This document shows positions 42,655 through 55,267 of a stretch of DNA of 64,000 bases, in pieces. The notes below the pieces were generated by a model that was not told where the DNA came from, ran no database searches, and saw only the letters and a program-made list of their open reading frames with translations. The stretch spans positions 18,634,001 through 18,698,000 of the forward strand of contig NC_072797.1 of NCBI RefSeq assembly GCF_028583425.1, read 5' to 3'. Source of the stretch: Eublepharis macularius. Taxonomy: Eukaryota; Chordata; Lepidosauria; Squamata; Eublepharidae. The translations under genes and the position numbers were made by a program. Each line of letters begins with the position of its first letter. Position 1 is the stretch's first letter.

Positions 42655-43140
42655 AATGTGTCTGCGCCCCTCCCACCTTCGTCTGCCCCGCCCCAGCACC
42701 TGCCCAAAGCGTCGCGCGCGCGCTCTCCGCCGCCTCCTGTTGCCATGACCACGGGAGCGAGCCGCCTCCCTCCCTCCCTCGGTGGGCGGGAGCTGTTGCC
42801 GTCAAGCGCCGCGTGAGCCTTTTGCGACCCTTGCGGCGGGAGGCGCGGCAGCTGGTGGAGCCGGTCAGCTGATTCGCAGCGCCGGCGGGCGAAGCGGAGG
42901 CGAGGAGCCGCGGGTGGGTGGCCGGCCGGGCCGGGCTGCCGTCTTGCCTCTTCCCCTCCTGCCCTCGCCGGAAAGGGGGCGGCGAAGAGGCAGGGACCGC
43001 CGGGAGCCAGGTAGGAGCGCCCCTTGAAGGCCCCCCTCCCCTCAGTGCCGGCTGCCAAGGTTGTCCTGCCAGTCTCCTTCCGGAAAGCGGCGCCCCCTCC
43101 CCTCGGCTTCCTTCCACCCTCTCGCCAGTCTCTTCCTCCC
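42655..43140. promoter_or_regulatory. WDR7: CpG island and promoter region of WDR7
   Basis: A dense CpG island with GCGCGCGC and GC-box-like CCCGCCCC sequences. It ends in a strong splice donor and faces WDR7, which starts coding 13.4 kb downstream. A compound GT/GA repeat lies about 370 bp upstream. Confidence 0.8.
42780..43010 (+). other. WDR7: Probable non-coding exon 1 of WDR7
   Basis: A consensus donor (GAGCCAG|GTAGGA) lies at 43010/43011 inside the CpG island. The next WDR7 exon begins at 56398 with 13 nt of 5' UTR before its ATG, so an upstream leader exon is required. The 5' limit given here is arbitrary. The donor call is an inference from sequence and position. Confidence 0.55.
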
Positions 43141-43297
43141 GGGGACCAAGCGCCCCTCTGTATATGTAGTATGAATATGTATGGTATGTACATGCTGTCT
43201 CTGTGTGTATCTCTCTCTATACACACACACACACTTAAATATGTATATATGCACGTAGTATATAGTGTGTGTGTACTAGACCAACTACATTTCCAGG

Positions 43298-43504
43298 TAG
43301 GCTTGCCAGCTCCAAGTAGGGAAATTCCTGGTGATTTGGGGGGTGAAGCCTGGAAAAATCAGGGTTTGGGAAGGGAAATGACATCAGCATGGTATAATTC
43401 CATAGGGCCCACCCTCCAAAGTAGCCCTTTTCTCCAGGGGAGCTGATCTCTGTGGCTTGGAGATCAGTTGTACTTCTGGGAGATGTCCAGCCACCACCTG
43501 GGTA
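43298..43504. mobile_element. TAGGGTTG-family MITE copy
   Basis: Starts TAGGCTTGCCAGCTCC and contains AAATTCCTGGTGATTTGGGG, CCACCCTCCAAAGTAGCCCT and GGAGATCAGTTGTACTTCTG. The right end merges into a Penelope-like scrap near 43505-43535. Confidence 0.75.
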
Positions 43505-43562
43505 TGAACTTTTGAGTGTCCAAGCTCCCTTATGTAGTATGTACATGGAATGTGTATGTAGT

Positions 43563-43775
43563 ATAGCAGGATTTGAGTCCAGTGGCATCTTAGAGACCAA
43601 CAGGATTTTCAGGGTATAAGCTTTCCAGGGTCAGAGCTCCCTTCTTCTCTTGTTGTCTGAAGAAGGGAGCTCTGACCCTGGAAAGCTTACACCCGGAAAA
43701 TCTTGTTGGTCTCTGAGGTGCCACTGGATTCAAATCCTGCTGTTCTACTGCAGACCAACATGGCTACCCACCTAT
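43563..43775. mobile_element. Penelope-like foldback repeat, family 3, best copy
   Basis: Arms of about 85 bp start AGCAGGATTTGAGTCCAGTG. The leader is on the right (GTTCTACTGCAGACCAACAT, then GGCTACCCACCT). The hammerhead-like core has CTGAAGA at 43657-43663 and GAAA at 43681-43684. Confidence 0.75.
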
Positions 43776-45429
43776 ATTATGTGTGTAGTATGTGTTCGTG
43801 TGTGTGTTTTCTCTGCATTGCAAGCTGCTTTAAGAGAGGTGTAAGGGTGAGGGAGGAAGGGGGAGAGGTATAGTGTGTATGTTGGAGTGTGTGTGTTGGG
43901 GGCGGGAGAGGGAAAGGTGCACATTTGGGAGGAGTCATAGGTAGGCATGTTGGTCCAAAACAAAACCCCAAAGCTATGCAATTGCCTTCTTGAATTACTA
44001 GCCACAGCAAGTGGACAATCTTTGGAGTTCTTCAGAGCTGGTGAAGGGTTTTGGAAAGCTTGCTGCTGTCTTATTTTGGGTTTGTCCTAATCAGTGGTAT
44101 TAATGTGGTGTGGGGCAGCTCTTCCTTTCCCAGAAGCCTTTCTAGGGGTGCGCCATTGTAGCCTTTCTCAGGCATTGAAGGTGGCATGAGTCAACCTCAC
44201 TGTACTGCAGCGTCCTTGGCCTCTTTTAGTAGAGGACGCTTTCTCTGCTCTCTCCATGCCACGTGTGGCTTCTCCCCTTCTTCAGCAAGTGTGCAATTTT
44301 CATGCTGTACCCTGTTTTGTATATTTCTGGAAATACTGGTCTTATTCCCCCCTCTTAAAAACCTTGCCTTTAGTAGGTGGCAGGCACCTGTTGCCCATTC
44401 TGTCTTCTGGAGGTCTTGATCTTGGCAGGTGTACCCTTGAATCTTGCAGTGGGAACTCCTTTCCGTTTCATAGTAGTGCCCCCTCCCATTGCCTTGCATT
44501 ACCATAAGCAGAACAGATGGGTATATGCTGTATCCTACTGGCAAAAGCTGGACAAGGGGACCCATGATCTATTTAGACCATCAGTTGGGCTATGTGGGAC
44601 CTGTGTGGACGAAAGCCACGTGGAACAGTAGCTACAATGAGGAGGTGATTTGGAAGAGACTGAGCAGAAAAACTGGTGGGATCCAAAGCTGAGTTTCTTC
44701 GGAATACTATTCTTGGGTTCATTGCTATGCTGAAAGCAGTAGTGTTACATCGCGGCTGTTCTGTTAAAAACACAATCTTCTTCCCCAGCTGGCTACAGAT
44801 TCCTTCTCGTTATGGCCCGAGACTTGACTAGAAGAACCGACCCTTCAGCTGGCTGCCTTTTTGTAGAGAGCCAGAGTAATGTGCTGTAACTGTCTGGAGT
44901 TCTGCGGTCTGATAAATACAAACATGAACATTAGGCAGCCTTTATCCCTTCCAATATAAAATCCTTTAATAATTTAGGAATAGCAGGCTGGTTGCTATCA
45001 CTTTTCCAGAGTGTGATTTCTTCCTCCGTTCAGCTTGGATGTCAGAATCCCCAAGACTACCTACCTAAGTGAAGGACCTTCTCCTTTCAAATGCTGCTGG
45101 GTGTTTATACACCTCCCATCAACTTTCACAAAGAAGTAGCCCTTTCATGTGTGTTAGGCCATCTTGTGGCTAACATCACCTGTTATATTTCTGCCCTATA
45201 GCTGTACTTTCTAGGGCACTGGGTCAGATTGATAGGGTTGCCGATATTCTCTGTTTGCCTGACAGCTGCTCTTTTTTTCTTCACAACTTTGGCTCTTGAA
45301 AGTGTTGGGCTCTTTAGAAAAGAAATGCAAGATCTGCTTGCTTGGGAAGTAAGCAACCCTTTCTTGTTCTACTCCCTAATATATGTCTATCATTTGTTCC
45401 AGCTGACTTTAATGATATTCAGAGCTGTA
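43776..45429. other. WDR7 intron 1; nothing recognised
   Basis: GT-rich simple sequence at 43780-43910. No gene or known element beyond that. Confidence 0.45.
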
Positions 45430-45530
45430 TTTGGATACTGATACACTGCTTTTTTCCCCAGTGGGAACCCAAAGCAGCTCACAGCATGGTCCTTCCTCCC
45501 CTCCTCTGTTTCATTCTCACAACATATATT
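45430..45530 (-). repeat. SINE 3' fragment, minus orientation
   Basis: CTTTTTTCCCCAGTGGGAAC, then CCAAAGCAGCTCACAGCATG and TCTCACAACATATATTCGGT, match the tail half of the common SINE. Confidence 0.55.
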
Positions 45531-45793
45531 CGGTCTGATAGAACTGCAGCTGCTCTGCTGTGCTTTATGGTATCGGCTAGAATGCTGGTTTTTTCCGTGA
45601 TGAAAGCAACACTTATTTTTAAAATGCTGTTGACAGAAATAATGTGTCAGTAGGGCCATTTGCGCGGGTACTTTTTTAAAAATAATGTGGCAAGGTACAT
45701 TTTTAAAAATAGTGTGAATTACTATGTTTGGCTATGTCTTGAGAGAGCACAGGAACTACTAGGTTAACACTTCAGAGACAATAGTATAAAGGG

Positions 45794-46053
45794 CAGAGCT
45801 TTTTTTCAGCTGGAAGGCGGTGGAACGGAGTTCCGGAACCTCTTGAAAATGGTCACATGGCTGGTGGCCCCGCCCCCTGATCTCCAGACAGAGGGGAGTT
45901 TAGATTGCCCTCCGTGCTGCCGAGCGGCGCAGAGGGCAATCTCAACTCCCCTCTGTGTGGAGATCAGGGGGCGGGGCCACCAGCCATGTGACCATTTTCC
46001 CCAAGGGCAACCCACTGAGTTCCACCACCTTTTTTCCTAGAAAAAAAGCCCTG
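45794..46053. mobile_element. hAT-like foldback MITE, copy 1 (260 bp)
   Basis: The ends CAGAGCTTTTTTTC and GAAAAAAAGCCCTG are inverted. The long internal palindrome reads TGGTCACATGGCTGGTGGCC, then CCGCCCCCTGATCTCCAGAC, and its reverse. Flanking 8-mers agree only in part, so the target duplication is decayed. Confidence 0.8.
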
Positions 46054-46189
46054 ATGTAGAGAATATCATATTATAGTAGGGAAAAAGAGGAAAGTTTGTC
46101 TGATAAGAGAGATGCTGATAGGAGAAGCCTAGGTTGGGAGAAGAAAACATTTATCAACACCTTAAAAATGTTTCAAAACAATCAATTGT

Positions 46190-46380
46190 ATTTATTTATT
46201 TATTTCATTACATTACATTTCTAGACTGCCCTCTCGTCAGACGAGCTCAGGGCCATTATGCATTTTTTCCAGCATGTAGGAGCAGGTAACTCTCTTCTCC
46301 ACCAAGGGTTTGGTGGTATCTTGTCTTCCGCCTGAACCAGGGGCTGCCAGGATATGTTGAGGTGCTGCCCTGTCTTAGGT
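46190..46380 (-). repeat. LINE/SINE 3' tail scrap
   Basis: A (TTTA)n start and TTACATTTCTAGACTGCCCT resemble reversed LINE 3' ends. The rest is unassigned. Confidence 0.35.
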
Positions 46381-46847
46381 GGCATAGATCCATTGGAAGG
46401 ACTGTGTGTTCTGCAATTCTCAGTTGTCATATGTCATTGTTGCAGCTGTCAGTGTTGAGGTGGCACATGCCGTTGTGCATTGGCTTAGTAGTAACCCAGG
46501 AGCAGGAGGTCATCATTCCCCCTCCCCGAAAAGCCAAAATGGAAAAGGACAAGCAGAGCTGCAAAACTCTGATTCTTGAAGCTCGCTTACCTCAGGATAG
46601 AGATGGAGAGCCTGGAAGGAAAGTGAGAAGGGGCACGGGAGAGTATGAAGAGAGCTGGGCAGGCAGAGAATAAATGACACTGAGGAATTTGGAGCTGGGG
46701 TGGGGGCAGTAACCTTACTGTGTGAAGCCTCTTGGCTGTTACGAGGGGGGGGGGAGTGTTGGGTGGCAGAGCAGCCAGACACCCCCCCCCCCCCATCTGT
46801 CTGCTGCTGCTTCTCTGTAGTTCTCTCCCTTCTCTGACGCAAACAGA

Positions 46848-46905
46848 ATTTATTCCAGCGTGAGTTTTTGTGAATTAGAGCTCTCTTCATCAGCTGCAAG
46901 AAACC
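46848..46905 (-). repeat. Penelope-like single arm, decayed
   Basis: On the minus strand CTGATGAAGAGAGCTCTAAT, then TCACAAAAACTCACGCTGGA, follows the family 2 core in a degraded form. Confidence 0.4.
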
Positions 46906-49646
46906 GTGGGTGCAGTTTCCAGATGCGTGTTGGCTACTGAGGCATGGTTCTTGGCCTTGTGCTGCGTCGAGTGTGATCGTGCCACTTGCTAGCTTGCCCC
47001 CTTCAGATCATTGTACTTGGCATATTCCGCTTCCCCTCGTTTTGTACAATCTTTAAGCTACTGCTGTAACAAAAGTAAGAATTAAGCCAGTTATGTTTGA
47101 ATGATGATCTGTAACTGCGCATGATGTCTGGTAGAGATGCTGTATGTTCTGCACCCCCCCCCACCCCACCTGTAATCAGTTGGTTGGGGTTACAGCATAA
47201 TGCATTGTGTTGCATTACTAAGTATGTTGTCTCTAGAATTGCAATCTTATCGCATAACTAAGGTACAGACCCACGGAGTCTGATGTGTTTTTTTCTTACC
47301 AGTGTCTCAGTCGAAATTAATGTGGTGATTTATGAATAACTCCTTACGGGATCAGGGCCATCAACTGTAGATCATGCTGAAATGGCATGCACTTTCAATT
47401 AGTGTGAGATGTAATATCATGGGTTTGTATTGTATTCAGCCTCTCCTGTTCATACGAGGTAGCTGTAAGAACTGAGGGGTGTCTCTTGAATGAAAGTATA
47501 TTTCTTTTTGCACGCTTATGTGTGTTTTGGGACACAAAGCAGGATACCAGCATTGCCATTTTTTTTTTTACAACTTACCTGCCTGTGGTGAGTTGTAAAC
47601 CCGCTTTCATGAATCCCCTCTCTTAAAGCACTCAAACATTTATTGTCTCTCTTGCTATATTGAGTTGTGAGAATGTGGTAGCTTTAGAAAATTCCCCCTG
47701 TGAACCGAACTCGCGTGGTTTACGGAACACGAGGCAGTTCCTCTCCCAGGAGATTTGTGTTCTGGCAATTTGAATCAAAGTAGGGTTGGAGGGTGGGGGG
47801 CATGAAGCTATGAAGATGATTTTGTATTGCATAACAGTGAATGTGGGGAAGAAAAGAAATCATTACAGGAATTCTTTTTAAAGATGCTTTTAAAAATCAA
47901 TGCAAATTAACTTTCAAAGAAATTATTTTGAAAGCAAAGTATGTGTGGTTTTGGCGGGGGGAGCATACATTTTGTTTGGGAGGCTCATTATAACTTTAAA
48001 TCAATACATTGCTCAAAACTGCGCAGACTAAAGAAATAACAAGACAGTTTATGTCCCAGAATGGTAGTTGCTGGCAGTAGAATTTGCAAAGATGTTGCTT
48101 GGAAATAAGTCCTATTGAGTTCTGCTGGATTTAGTTGCAAGTAAGATTGTTTAGGATTGCATTTAATGGTGTACTATGTTGCACAAAATAATTAATGTGG
48201 TGTTTGGTTTCTAAAGCAAGGGTGCATGTTCTACTGTGTACAAGCAGCGATATTCCTGACCTATGTACTAAAATATCGACATTCTAAAAACTCATATTGC
48301 TTCGCCTATTGAAAGGTTCATGCATCCCGTCAGTGAAAAATTCATGCAATTGAAAAAATTGCGATTTAACTTCCTTCAGACTAGGTGTTGCTTCGATTTT
48401 TTAAAAAAATTGAATGTATCATGCCGCTTTGAGAAGCTTTTGAAACTTTCCTCTAGTCTAGTAGTGCTGTCTTCTGTGTAAGAGCCTTTTAAATGGGAGG
48501 AAGGTTTCAAATGTTGCTGAGCAAAAGTGGTAGAATACAAGCAGGGAGGCGTTTTCAGTTTCGTCCTCCGAAAGTTTCAGAAATTGCACAAGTTTAAGCG
48601 CAATCACAGTGGCTACATATTGCTTATTTGAAAAGGTATTACATATTTGGCATTTACATTCTTTCGCTGATGCAGATTTGGAAAAGGTTAATTTTGTAAT
48701 TATCGCAACAAGCCTATTCTTCAGACTGACGAGGATATATAAAGAAGAATGCACAAAGAAGTGAATGTATGTTTGCGTTTACTGGCGTATTATCCGAGTC
48801 CCTTCCATCAGCTGTGTTAAAGGATTACCCTTCTAAGTAGTGGCCTAGCTAATTTTCCAGGTCAGTTCAATCCTTGGCCCTCTTGCTGATAATGATAGCC
48901 TGATTACTGGTCGCTGTGGTGGATTCATCCCCATGGCAACCAGGATTGAATCTGCCTACTTAATTTTCTAAAAGCCCTTACACCAAGCAAGCTGAAAATA
49001 ATGGTTTGCAGCATTTTGCCCCAAACAAACAATTTTCTCATCCAGCGTGCAGAGGAACTGCGGCTGCAAAATCCATTAATACGTTCACTTTTGCCCTCAT
49101 TTTCTCTGTTCATACAACACAACTGTCCTGGCTAAAAAAAATCTTTGTAAATACGCCTCCTCTCCCCCTTTCTGATCTGTTTACAAAACTGTCAGAAGGT
49201 TCCACAATTCCCCCTCCCTTTATCCTTTGTAATATAAAGGATGTATGCTTAAAAGTGATCCAAGATCTTCTACAATGATCTTAATACAGTCGGATGTGTC
49301 TGATCCTAGCGCTGCCACGTGAATTGGACATAATCTGTACAAAGCCATGTGAGCCTTTTGTCTCCAGTTTTATTACGTAGGTAATTGTTTTCCGATAGTG
49401 GTGGAATAAGGCTTGTTTTCGCTTGATCATTATTCAGGAAGTGCTTGCCCCAACTTCTAAGGATAGCTTACCTCCTTGCTGGATGCAGCTGTGGTAGTGT
49501 GTTGAACAAAGCAGGTGTCAATGTCATGCTGAAACTACTATTTTAGAAGGCTCCATGAAGCCACAATTTGCCCCCTTCCTCTGTCAAGGGACCTTCCGAA
49601 GTCCCTCTGCCTAGATTTTTCTATTATGGCCAACAAACAAGGGAAG
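46906..49646. other. WDR7 intron 1; nothing recognised
   Basis: No gene or repeat was recognised. Homopolymer C and T runs occur near 47153 and 47560. Confidence 0.45.
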
Positions 49647-49658
49647 TCAAGTCACCAG

Positions 49659-49764
49659 TGGTTGTTGTGGGTTTTCCAGGCTGTATTGCCGTGGTCTTGG
49701 CAATACAGCCCGGAAAACCCACAACAGCCATCGTTCTCCGGCCGTGAAAGCCTTCAACAATACA
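49659..49764 (-). mobile_element. Penelope-like foldback repeat, family 1, copy 3 (106 bp)
   Basis: A perfect 12-bp duplication TCAAGTCACCAG lies at 49647-49658 and 49765-49776. It is in reverse orientation: the leader (read on minus, TATTGTTGAAGGCTTTCACG) is at the right. The stem is only about 40 bp, meeting at GCCGTGGTCTTGGCAATACA, so the hammerhead-like part is absent. Confidence 0.85.
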
Positions 49765-50004
49765 TCAAGTCACCAGCTCCACCTTGCTTACTTTCTATGT
49801 CGCCAGGTAGGCCCTCCCTTTTTAACCAGCTAGCTGCCTGCATGCTCCGTTGCTCAGCTTGTTCTGAATGGGTGCTCCTTTTCCTTAAAGGAAAGCAGCT
49901 TGGGGGCATTAGCTCTGTTTCTGGAGTTGGATACTTTTGCATCATGTGTGGCACGAAGTACCTTTATCGACCTTAGTGCTCAAGCTGTGGTCCTTCTGAG
50001 ATTT

Positions 50005-50620
50005 TTTTAAAATTTTTAATTTTATTTTATTCAATTTATATTCTGCTGGCCCTGCAAGCGAGCTGAGAACGGATTACAGATGGTAATAAATACAATAAAA
50101 ACAAGATAGCATGAATTAAAACATATCAGACAGTTGAATAAAATCTGTATATGACAGTCGTGCCTATATTGCACATCCATCAAATATTAAAACAGATCCA
50201 TAGAGGAGGGTGGCCAGCTACCAGATGACAACAGTCTGGGCGGCAGCACTTCCCCCCCTTCTTGATAGGAAGCCAGTTTTTCGGCCCACCCGTCTCAACC
50301 CCCATATGCCTGGCAGAACATCTCTGTCTTGCAGGTCTGGTGGAAAAATAATAAATCCAGGTGGGCCCAGATTTCCACAGATAGAGAATTCCACCAGGTT
50401 AGGGCCAGGACCACAAAAGCCCTGGCCCTGGTTGAGGCAAGGCGAACCTCCCTAGGGCCAGGGACCACCAGTAGATGTTTATCTGCCAAACGGAGCAGCC
50501 TCTGGAGAACATATGGCAAGAGGCGGTCCCACAGGTATGCTGGTCCAAGTTCACCAAGAGCTTTAAAAGTTAAAACCAAGACCTTGAACCTGGATCGAGG
50601 CCGGTTGGCCCAGCTAGTGA
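50005..50620 (-). mobile_element. CR1/L2-type LINE 3' end, minus strand
   Basis: On the minus strand it encodes MVLTFKALGELGPAYLWDRL, then LPYV, and an ALTWWNSLSVEIWAHLDL-like end. It continues into the 3' UTR, with the AT-rich tail at 50005-50130 on the plus strand. Confidence 0.8.
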
Positions 50621-50639
50621 ATTCCGGTCATAGATCTCC

Positions 50640-51100
50640 AGGTTAAATTACTGCAATGTGCTCCATATGGAGTTCTCTCTGAAGACCATTTAGAAAATAA
50701 AATTGGTTCAGAATATAGCCTCTTTGCTGGGAAAGATTATAGGGAATGCATCGTGCTAGTACTGAAAGAACCACACTGGCTGCCAGTGCTTTTCCATTCA
50801 TGCAGTCTTATGGTTCTTATCCGTAAAGCCCTAAATGGCCTGGCATGACTAGACCATTTGTATCCTTTGAACTTAGTTCAGCTTTTCCATGCACTATACA
50901 CTTCCATTTTGACAGATGAAGGTCATGGTTACAAGAGGATAGGACTTTCTCAGGGATGGAGCCTCATGTTGGAAATCTACCCCCCCTCCCCCATTTGCCT
51001 AGCCCAGAATTTCTGGAATTGTGTATAGTGTTGAGATGTACTTTCCTAGTTATTTGTTGATAGCTGCCTTTGTATTTTTGCTCTGTGTAAATGCTGCAAC
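50640..51100 (+). mobile_element. LINE remnant, plus strand
   Basis: Decayed LINE text includes AATTACTGCAATGTGCTCCA, ATTGGTTCAGAATATAGCCT, CACACTGGCTGCCAGTGCTT and GTAAAGCCCTAAATGGCCTG. It lies head to head with the minus-strand LINE next to it. Confidence 0.65.
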
Positions 51101-51967
51101 ATTTGTCTCTTACTCTACAACTGGTCATTTTGTTAACTGTCGAATGTTGTTTGTGCCTTAACTAGTGTTTGATATGATTTTTTAGCATGACTGCTGACAT
51201 TATGGCGCTTTACTGTTAATTTTACGGAAGATTTTTGCAATTGATTTTTTTCACTTGAATTTTTAACTTTGCTCTCTTGTATGCATATCATTTTAAACAG
51301 ATTATAGTACTGTTTAAGTACCTTTCTACCAGGGTCATACCCAGGATGCTTAACTGCAACCCTCAACAAAGAGCTCTTTTATTTTAACTGCATTTGTGAG
51401 TTGGGTGGGAATTGGATTGGATTTGTCCAGCTATAATAGAGTTGGACTTGAGTTGCTTGAACAGCCATTCGGGTAAAGAGAAGTATAACGGCATATACGA
51501 GGATGGGAGAAAGGACACTTCACAAAGAAAAGAAAAAAGACACCTATATGGAAATATAATTGTACATCTTTGGCTGTTAGACTAGTAGTTAGTAGATAAA
51601 TGTTTGTCTGCCACTGTAGCTTTGTCATTGATGTAAAAATATTGATTTTTACACAGTTATATTTAGCATTGTAAATCATAGAGAAGGGTAGTCTGTTGTA
51701 ATCAGCCTATTATCTGTTAAAATGAGCTTGTGGCACTCCTTGAAAATGAAGATACTGGTGATAAAGGCACTGAAATCTTGTACTAAAAAGATGGAAGAAA
51801 GCAGGTAAAGAATGTTTTTTTCTCTTCTAGCAATTTAGTATTTCCTTTGTGAAGGATTAGTGGCAGTTTTTCATGTGGATGTTTATAGTGTATTCTTGCC
51901 CATATTTGCTAGCTACTTCTGTATCTGGTGATGAATTTTTTAAAAATGTGCATAATTTCTATATATG

Positions 51968-52018
51968 AAATTTTCTATTTAGAAATTTTCTATTTAGAAA
52001 TTTTCTATTTAGAAAATT
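51968..52018. repeat. Tandem repeat, 16-bp unit x 3
   Basis: GAAATTTTCTATTTA-type unit repeated about three times. Confidence 0.9.
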
Positions 52019-54489
52019 TAAATGATGTAATGTTATATGTAGTGTACAACATTTTAACTTTTAATTTAAATGTGTCTGGGGAAAGGTGTAAATTCATAGT
52101 AAAAACGTCTATGGTGCCCTGAAAAGATTGATATTTGACTGTGCAGTTGTATGTTTGGGGTAAAAGTCTATAACTTAGAACCTGGCAGTAAGGAATAAAA
52201 AGGCAATTTTACTGAGCAATTGTCTGTTAAAATCTGTTCAGTTATGTGTGTAATCCATAGACTATTGAAGAATTGCAGTAGATATCCAGTGCAGGGAAAC
52301 ATGGAATGTGTTCAAGCATATACAAAGTATGGGCCTAAAGTATGTGATGTTGCCTCCTAAATGTTTAATACTGCTGATTAGGAAGTTTAAAATACTTTCC
52401 TAGTCTTGGCTAACTCCTTTGATTGTAGTTGAACCGCAGAGTTCAGCATTGCTAATAGTATATCTACAAAGGCACTTTGTTCCCCAGACCTCTAAAGATG
52501 ACTCTCAGGAATCACCTGGTACCTGAAAATACTTACAGGTATCCTTGTTAGAGTGAGAAGTTCACGCAGAACTTAGTGATACATAGTAATGGGAAATCTT
52601 TTTGTTTGTAGTGTGTCCTGTAATTGATTTTGCCGTTGAATCATTGTTGCTTTTGAGCTTTCTTCTTTTAAGCCGTTATCAACGCAGGGTTATTCCCCAC
52701 TTAGATATTGAAGTGCGCTCTTTGTTTTGTGTATTTTTTTTTCTGTGTGTGAGTTCACATGCTTCCTCATATGTGATTGGTTCAAACACGTACCATGCCG
52801 AAGGGGAGATGTGTAGTTTAGATAGCTGAAGGTTGATGTAAACAGATGAGAAGTGGAATAAATTGGTAAGCTTTGGATAAGCTATACCTGGCGTTAGAGT
52901 TATTGACTTATCAGAGCATCTGCAACACCACCTAAAAGACAGTAAAACTTTTTTTTACTAGAAGAGACAAAAATGGCAGTTTTAAACCACAAACTATTTA
53001 TGACAGCCCATTTAGTCCAGAGCTTAAATAAAAAATTTCCCTTCAGTTATGCTGTTTGGTTTCCTTCATCCAGCATAAAGTTTGCAAGGCTCATTTGAAT
53101 GTACAGAGCTATTGAGAGATTGCAGAATGTTTAACTTCAGCCATCGCTGCTCTTGCAAAACGTTAATTGTCAATAATTCTGTGAATATTATTGCAAATAA
53201 TATTGTGAAAGGATTCTTAATGAAGGAGTAATTTTCGGTGAAGCTAGACAGAATAAAACCAAAGCTGGTAGATGGTATTTCAGAGGATGGCTTTACCCTA
53301 AGTATTTAACATCCCTCCCATGCATCCATTTGTTCTATGCTAGAGGATAGCTATGCAGGATGCAGGGGTTTTTTGGAAGGAGAAGAAGCCAACAGTTGTT
53401 GTAGGGATGATTCTTTCCAGACAAACAGTCCAGGCAGTTACATGGGGGAGAAATGGGTAGTGGGACTGGCAGAGGCAGAGAATCAGGCAAGACCAGCGAG
53501 GGCAGGGAATAAAGTTGGAACGGTAGAGGGTAAGATGAAGAATGGAACCTGAGCAACACACAGTGGCTGCTTTGCTACTTGTTTTATCTGTCTTAAATAA
53601 AGGTTACAAGTGAACAATAGTAGAGTTGAGTGAGTAGCTGTCCTAGAATGCCTACAGTACGTCTGCGTGTGTCTTTTGGTAGCTTCCCACTGTGGATACA
53701 GTCGCATATCCAAAGGGGTCATTTCTGGTAGTGGATTTGTACAAGTATGACAATTGAATGAGGAAAATCCGTGCAGCCCACTAAAAGGCTAATGTAAGAG
53801 ATTCTCTTGACTTCTGACCCAATCAGTGAGCTGTTTGGTTTGCTTGGAAACACCCAGTAGACTTGTGTTGTGCAAGTAGTTTTAAGCCAGCGTGCATCAG
53901 GATATTAGAACTATTCAGTCTAAATGTCTGAAATTGAAGTATGTTGGTGCTGATTTTAGTAGTAACCGTTGGAAGGTAAAAAGCGGCTTCATTTCCCTTT
54001 GCAAAGGTCATGTTACTGAATAATCTCTTATGGCAGCACAAATATATAATATTTAAAAAGCCTTTGATAGTCAGCCAAATTAGCTGTTTAGCACAAAAGC
54101 GAGGATGAATTGAGGGATGAAATAATTGGCAGCTGATGTCCCTTTCCCTGAAGCAGAGGCTTTGTGTACTGCTGTTATACCCACAAAAATCACAGAATGA
54201 GAGAAACAATAAATGGCCAGAAGGGAAGCACAGGAAAAACACTGTTACAAGATAATATGCCCATTAACTGTTCACAACTCAGTATGCAAGTTGTCCCTAT
54301 ATAAAATTTACTTTATTGATCATTTCATCAAGTAGCATCTGAATACAGAACTGCTAGTATTTTTTTTTTCTTCTTAAAATACTTCAGGGTCTGTCTGAGG
54401 AGAGGGGAATGGATGAATATCTTGTAGGTTGTTAAAAAAAAAAGCCAGACCTGTAATTGAGCAATAGTGCAGTTTCACCATAACAGAAC
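52019..54489. other. WDR7 intron 1; nothing recognised
   Basis: No known element or exon. Short frames (for example 53337-53552 +) lack any recognisable domain. Confidence 0.45.
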
Positions 54490-54498
54490 TTGTAGCAA

Positions 54499-54722
54499 GT
54501 TTCCATGGTCGTAGATCCAGAGGAATTAGCCGTGTTAATCTGTAGTTGCAAATAGTAAAAAGTTCAGTAGCACCTTTAAGACTGACCAACTTTATTGAGG
54601 CATACGCTTTCAAGAACCACAGCTCTCTTCATTACATCTGATGAAGAGAGCTGTGGTTCTCAAAGGCTTATGCCTCAATAAAGTCGGTTAGTCTTAAAGG
54701 TGCTACTGGACTTTTTACTATT
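54499..54722. mobile_element. Penelope-like foldback repeat, family 2, copy D
   Basis: TTGTAGCAA flanks it at 54490-54498 and 54723-54731. The leader GTAGATCCAGAGGAATTAGC, then CGTGTTAATCTGTAG, is on the left. Two arms follow, with CTGATGA at 54638-54644 in the right arm and a decayed GAAA box. Confidence 0.75.
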
Positions 54723-55049
54723 TTGTAGCAACTTTGCCACTTAATTGTAAAACTGTACTGTAGGAACCAAGACCACTAGGAAGTGCCTCTTCTTCTTGAG
54801 GGTTTGAGGTATATCAACTGTAGCTGCGGAAATCAGCTTTGGTTTCCAGCATTCTTAAAGAACCCATGGATGGACTTCAGAGTAGTCCATGTAGAGTTCT
54901 TATTGATTAATCTCAGAGTAGACAACTGCTGTTTGAAAAAGCAGAATTGATCACAATATTTTGCTCTAAATGTTAAAGCTGTTTTTATCCTGCTCTCAGT
55001 AACAGTAATAAATAACATGGTATGATTGAAAGGGAAGGAGGGGCTCTGC

Positions 55050-55267
55050 TAGGGTTGCCAGTCTCCAGGTAGTGGCTGGAGATCTCCCAGATTTACAACT
55101 GATCTCCAGGCAACGGAGATCAGTTCCCCTGGAGAAAATGGCTGCTTTGGAGAGTGAACTCTATAGCTTGATATCCTGCTAAGGTCCCACCCAAGCCCAA
55201 ACTCCACCCTCTCCAGGCTCCACCCCCAAATCTCCAGGAATTTCACAACCTGGAGCTGGCAACTCTG
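55050..55267. mobile_element. TAGGGTTG hAT-like MITE, 218 bp
   Basis: Flanking 8-mers GGCTCTGC (55042-55049) and GGCTCTCC (55268-55275) differ at one base. The ends are TAGGGTTGCCAG and CTGGCAACTCTG. The interior matches the copies at 36442, 39079 and 43298. Confidence 0.88.

Noticed and set aside
42503-43232. Long minus-strand frames of about 200 codons over the WDR7 CpG island
   Set aside because: Arg/Gly/Pro-rich translation of CpG-island DNA with no recognisable domain.
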